In this document: piece after piece, positions 6,127 through 8,654 of the stretch
Numbering within the stretch: the stretch's first letter is position 1
Layout: each line of letters begins with the position of its first letter
NCBI GenBank assembly: GCA_003455235.1
Contig: DMRT01000152.1
Coordinates: 1-8,654, forward strand
Direction of reading: 5' to 3'
Source of the DNA: Chitinophagaceae bacterium
GTDB taxonomy: Bacteria > Bacteroidota > Bacteroidia > Chitinophagales > Chitinophagaceae
Length of the DNA stretch: 8,654 bases
The notes under the pieces: model-generated
The model's input: only the letters and a program-made list of their open reading frames with translations
Database searches by the model: none
Told to the model about the DNA's origin: nothing
Translations under genes and position numbers: made by a program

Positions 6127-8654
6127 ATGAGAAAGACACACACTGCAAACCGTTGGCTGGAAGGCTTACTCAGCCTTTACCTGCTGCTGGGAACCGCTGT
6201 ATTCAGCTGCGTCCAGGCACAGCACAGCCTGCCGAAAGCGGTGGGTAACTTTAAAAACCAGGTTGCCAATACCGCTGCATTTATCCGCAACATAGGCCAG
6301 TATGGTCAAACCATGAAGGGATATGAGTACATGGGCACGATAGAATATGGGTATGAGGGGCTCGATATGATGGCATTATTCACTTCTAAAGGAGTGATCT
6401 TTTTGCAACGTAAGATTGAAAAGCTGCCACACCGCGAAGAGCGTAAACTGGAACGGCAGGGACTTCCTGAAGAAGAGATTGAAAAACGAAGAAAAGTGAC
6501 TGACCGGGTGATCACCATGGAATGGACGGGAGCAGGGGGAGAGGCAACTCTACTGGCAGAAGATAAAACAGAGGCATACCATACTTATGGGCTGATCAAA
6601 GAAAAAGCCTTCGGTTACCGGACAATCACCTACCGCAATATGTATCCCGGTATCGATGTTATTTACCATTTCGCTACCGATGAAAAAGCCGGTTTTGAAT
6701 ACAGTTTGCTGGTTAAGCGGGGTGCCAACCTGCAGCCGGTAGGCCTGCAATACAATGGCGATATTAAAAAAATGAAGGTAGACGACCAGGGTAATCTCGT
6801 CATACGTTCCGACATTGACGGTATCAGCAGTTCTGTTCCGGTAAGCTATTACGGGCAACAGTTGCTGAGCAAATCTTTACCGTCAGTTAGATCCGGTTAT
6901 TCGGTAGAGGGCAGGAAAGTACGTTTTTCTTTCCCCGACAAATACGATTCCACCAAAGACCTTATCATCGATCCTTTTGTTTCCACCACCGGCAGCCTGG
7001 CCGGACTTAACGCCGGTAAGGCAAAGGACGTGGATTTTGATTATGCCGGAAATATCTATGTAACCGGCGGGGGCTCGATGACTACAACGCATAGCCTCGC
7101 TAAATACAATGCATCCGGGGTATTGCAGTGGACATTTAACGGAACACTTAATAACCCGGTCTGGACATTCGGTACGTATTATGGCGGATGGATGGTGGAA
7201 AAGCCGACCGGTAATGTTTATCTCGGGCAGGGTTTCAATCCTGCTACCGGTTTCCAGGTGATCCGTGTTAATACAAACGGGCTGTATGATAACTATATCA
7301 CATCGCCCAATCCCAGCTTTATGGAAGCCTGGAAGATGTTCTGGAGCTGTAATAATGGTTCGCCCCAGATATTGATTGCCGGGGGTGGTATCAACTCCAA
7401 TATCAATTTTGGTTTGTTTACTCCGCCATCCACCACGGTGAGTTCTTTGAACATAACCGGCGTGCCGTTTACAGGTGGTAATGGCTGGGCACAGGATATC
7501 GCTGATTTTGTTTTTGACCCCGCCACCAATGATATGTATTCCATCTTCGGCTCCCTCTTTGGAACACCTACCATCGGAAACCGGATGTATAAAAATACCG
7601 CACCTTACAGTGCGGCATCCATTGCCTGGAATGTGGCATCGGGGTATAATACCGTAAATGAAGCAGCCAACCGGCCTTACCTGGTTGCGTCCGGACTGGT
7701 CGATAATTCGGCCAACATGCTTTGGGTAAATGCATCGTACCTGTATTACTGGGATGGAAAGAACCTCAAAGCATTCAATAAAGCAACAGGCGCAGGGGTG
7801 GGAACTCCGCTTGTTACAGCCAACACCCCGTTCATGCAGGGCGGTATCATTGCCGATGCCTGTGATAATATTTTCGTGGGCGAAGGAAACGGGCTGATTA
7901 AAGTATATCATTTCGATGGCAGTACGTTCAGCGATGCACCGGCAGATATCAGCATTCCGGGTTTTGCCGGTAAGGCAGTGTATGATCTTGCGTACGACGA
8001 ATCAAGAAAACTGCTGTATGCCAGCGGTGATGGTTTTGTGGGTGCTTTTGATGTAACGGCTTATTGCCCCACCACTCTGTACACCATTAATATATCCACC
8101 AACTGCGTGGCTAAAACAGCCAATGCTTCTGTAACACCAGCTCCACCGGCAGGGTCGGTAATAACGTATACATTGTTTAACGGCAATACACAGATTGCCA
8201 GTAATACCACCGGTGCGTTTACCGGATTATCATTAAATGTGACGTATTCTATTGTTGCCACGGTTAACCAGGCCTGCAGCGGAGCACAGGCTTCTGCTAC
8301 ATTCAGTATAAGCGGACCCGGTGTTTCCACTTCGCAAACCAATGCCACCTGCGGGAATAATACGGGCAGTATCACGATCACCGGATCTGCCGGCACTTCA
8401 CCTTATACATATAGTATTGATGGAACCAATTTTCAGCCTTCCGGGATATTCACCGGGCTGGCAGCAGGTATTTATATCGCCTATGTAAAAGATGCGAACG
8501 GTTGCCAGAATACCGACACGGTGATTGTGACCAATACCAACGGGCCTCTGCTCAGCTTCACACAAACGAATGCCATCTGCGGCAGCAATGTTGGAACGGT
8601 AACGGCCAGCGCTGCAGGTGGAACGGCCCCATATCAATACAGCATCAACGGCGG
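6127..8654 (+). CDS. Large secreted multidomain protein with DUF7948-like domain and SprB-like repeats (3' end missing)
   Basis: Open from the ATG at 6127 to the window edge (842 codons, no stop). Residues 1-31 form a signal peptide with core LLSLYLLLGTAVFSC, probable cleavage VQA|Q. Residues about 50-283 match the DUF7948-type domain of Bacteroidota surface proteins: IRNIGQYGQ (53-61), YRNMYPGIDVIYHF (169-182), and the closing DLIIDP (278-283). Residues about 295-645 look like a beta-propeller, with blade-like phrases VDFDYAGNIYVTGG (302-315), GNVYLGQG, DFVFDPATNDMYS, IADACDNIFVGEG and AYDESRKLLYASG. An Ig-like module (about 647-730) precedes SprB-like repeats (736 on) with C-G, PYTYSIDG and AGIYIAYVKDANGC signatures, as in gliding adhesin SprB. 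A type IX secretion or gliding C-terminal domain would be expected beyond the edge. Residues 94-128 form an unusually charged segment. An adhesive or cell-surface role is inferred; no enzymatic site is seen. Confidence 0.85.
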   Translation, partial: MRKTHTANRWLEGLLSLYLLLGTAVFSCVQAQHSLPKAVGNFKNQVANTAAFIRNIGQYGQTMKGYEYMGTIEYGYEGLDMMALFTSKGVIFLQRKIEKLPHREERKLERQGLPEEEIEKRRKVTDRVITMEWTGAGGEATLLAEDKTEAYHTYGLIKEKAFGYRTITYRNMYPGIDVIYHFATDEKAGFEYSLLVKRGANLQPVGLQYNGDIKKMKVDDQGNLVIRSDIDGISSSVPVSYYGQQLLSKSLPSVRSGYSVEGRKVRFSFPDKYDSTKDLIIDPFVSTTGSLAGLNAGKAKDVDFDYAGNIYVTGGGSMTTTHSLAKYNASGVLQWTFNGTLNNPVWTFGTYYGGWMVEKPTGNVYLGQGFNPATGFQVIRVNTNGLYDNYITSPNPSFMEAWKMFWSCNNGSPQILIAGGGINSNINFGLFTPPSTTVSSLNITGVPFTGGNGWAQDIADFVFDPATNDMYSIFGSLFGTPTIGNRMYKNTAPYSAASIAWNVASGYNTVNEAANRPYLVASGLVDNSANMLWVNASYLYYWDGKNLKAFNKATGAGVGTPLVTANTPFMQGGIIADACDNIFVGEGNGLIKVYHFDGSTFSDAPADISIPGFAGKAVYDLAYDESRKLLYASGDGFVGAFDVTAYCPTTLYTINISTNCVAKTANASVTPAPPAGSVITYTLFNGNTQIASNTTGAFTGLSLNVTYSIVATVNQACSGAQASATFSISGPGVSTSQTNATCGNNTGSITITGSAGTSPYTYSIDGTNFQPSGIFTGLAAGIYIAYVKDANGCQNTDTVIVTNTNGPLLSFTQTNAICGSNVGTVTASAAGGTAPYQYSING
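8332..8654 (+). repeat. Tandem SprB-like repeat units, 228-bp period
   Basis: One full unit (8332-8559) is followed by a second cut by the window end (8560-8654). The unit starts are nearly identical in protein (SQTNATCG and TQTNAICG, 76 residues apart) and in DNA (CAAAC-AATGCCA-CTGCGG, with two substitutions in the first 20 bases). Both then carry PY-YSI-G. This pattern indicates duplication within the gene, and more copies probably follow. Confidence 0.65.

Noticed and set aside
6205..6222. Lipoprotein signal at Cys28 of the surface protein
   Set aside because: The residues before the Cys are VFS; Phe at the second lipobox position is unusual, and a standard signal peptidase I site (VQA|Q) follows three residues later.
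6883..7911. Minus-strand open frame of 342 codons opposite the surface-protein gene
   Set aside because: The plus-strand frame has a signal peptide, DUF7948 motifs and propeller-like repeats through this stretch; the minus frame is Cys/His/Ile-rich with no domain.
1..8654. CRISPR array, tRNA, rRNA, insertion sequence or defence island
   Set aside because: No regularly spaced exact repeats with unique spacers, no clover-leaf or rRNA-like stretches, no transposase frame or terminal inverted repeats. The helicase-nuclease alone, next to an esterase, is not enough for a defence call.

Overview
This is a chromosomal segment from a member of the Bacteroidota, most likely a Chitinophagaceae-like soil or freshwater bacterium; the family assignment is inference. 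Three things support the phylum: a large secreted protein with a DUF7948-type N-terminal domain and SprB-like repeats (a class typical of gliding or type IX secreting Bacteroidota), start codons without Shine-Dalgarno sequences, and several matches to the Bacteroidota promoter (TTTG at about -33, TAnnTTTG at about -7).

Layout. Positions 1-102 hold the tail of an intergenic gap and possibly the first codons of a further minus-strand gene. On the minus strand, an exported erythromycin-esterase-family protein (3268-4572) lies 12 bp upstream of a 1050-aa UvrD-type helicase fused to a PD-(D/E)XK nuclease with a cysteine cluster (103-3255); they look like one transcription unit. A 162-aa SRPBCC protein (4663-5151, plus) is divergent from the esterase. 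It converges on a 218-aa membrane-anchored TPR protein (5223-5879, minus). The 71-bp convergent gap is made largely of degenerate 6-7-bp repeats that also encode the SRPBCC C-terminus and stop codon. A 247-bp divergent control region (5880-6126) separates the TPR gene from a large surface-protein gene that starts at 6127 and is still open at 8654.

Functions. The helicase-nuclease is probably a single-chain RecB/AddAB-like DNA end-processing or repair enzyme. The esterase-family protein is exported, with unknown substrate. The 6127 gene encodes a modular secreted protein: signal peptide, DUF7948-like domain, propeller-like region, Ig-like domain, then SprB-like repeats. No pathway clearly links these genes; apart from the esterase-helicase pair this looks like ordinary chromosome.

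The densest unexplained signal is the 5880-6126 control region. It contains a strong orphan hairpin, a 12-bp palindrome, a 9-bp inverted repeat, and GTT-containing half-sites exactly 21 bp apart that resemble LytTR-family operators, just upstream of the surface-protein gene. I did not find convincing evidence of a wholly new multi-gene system.
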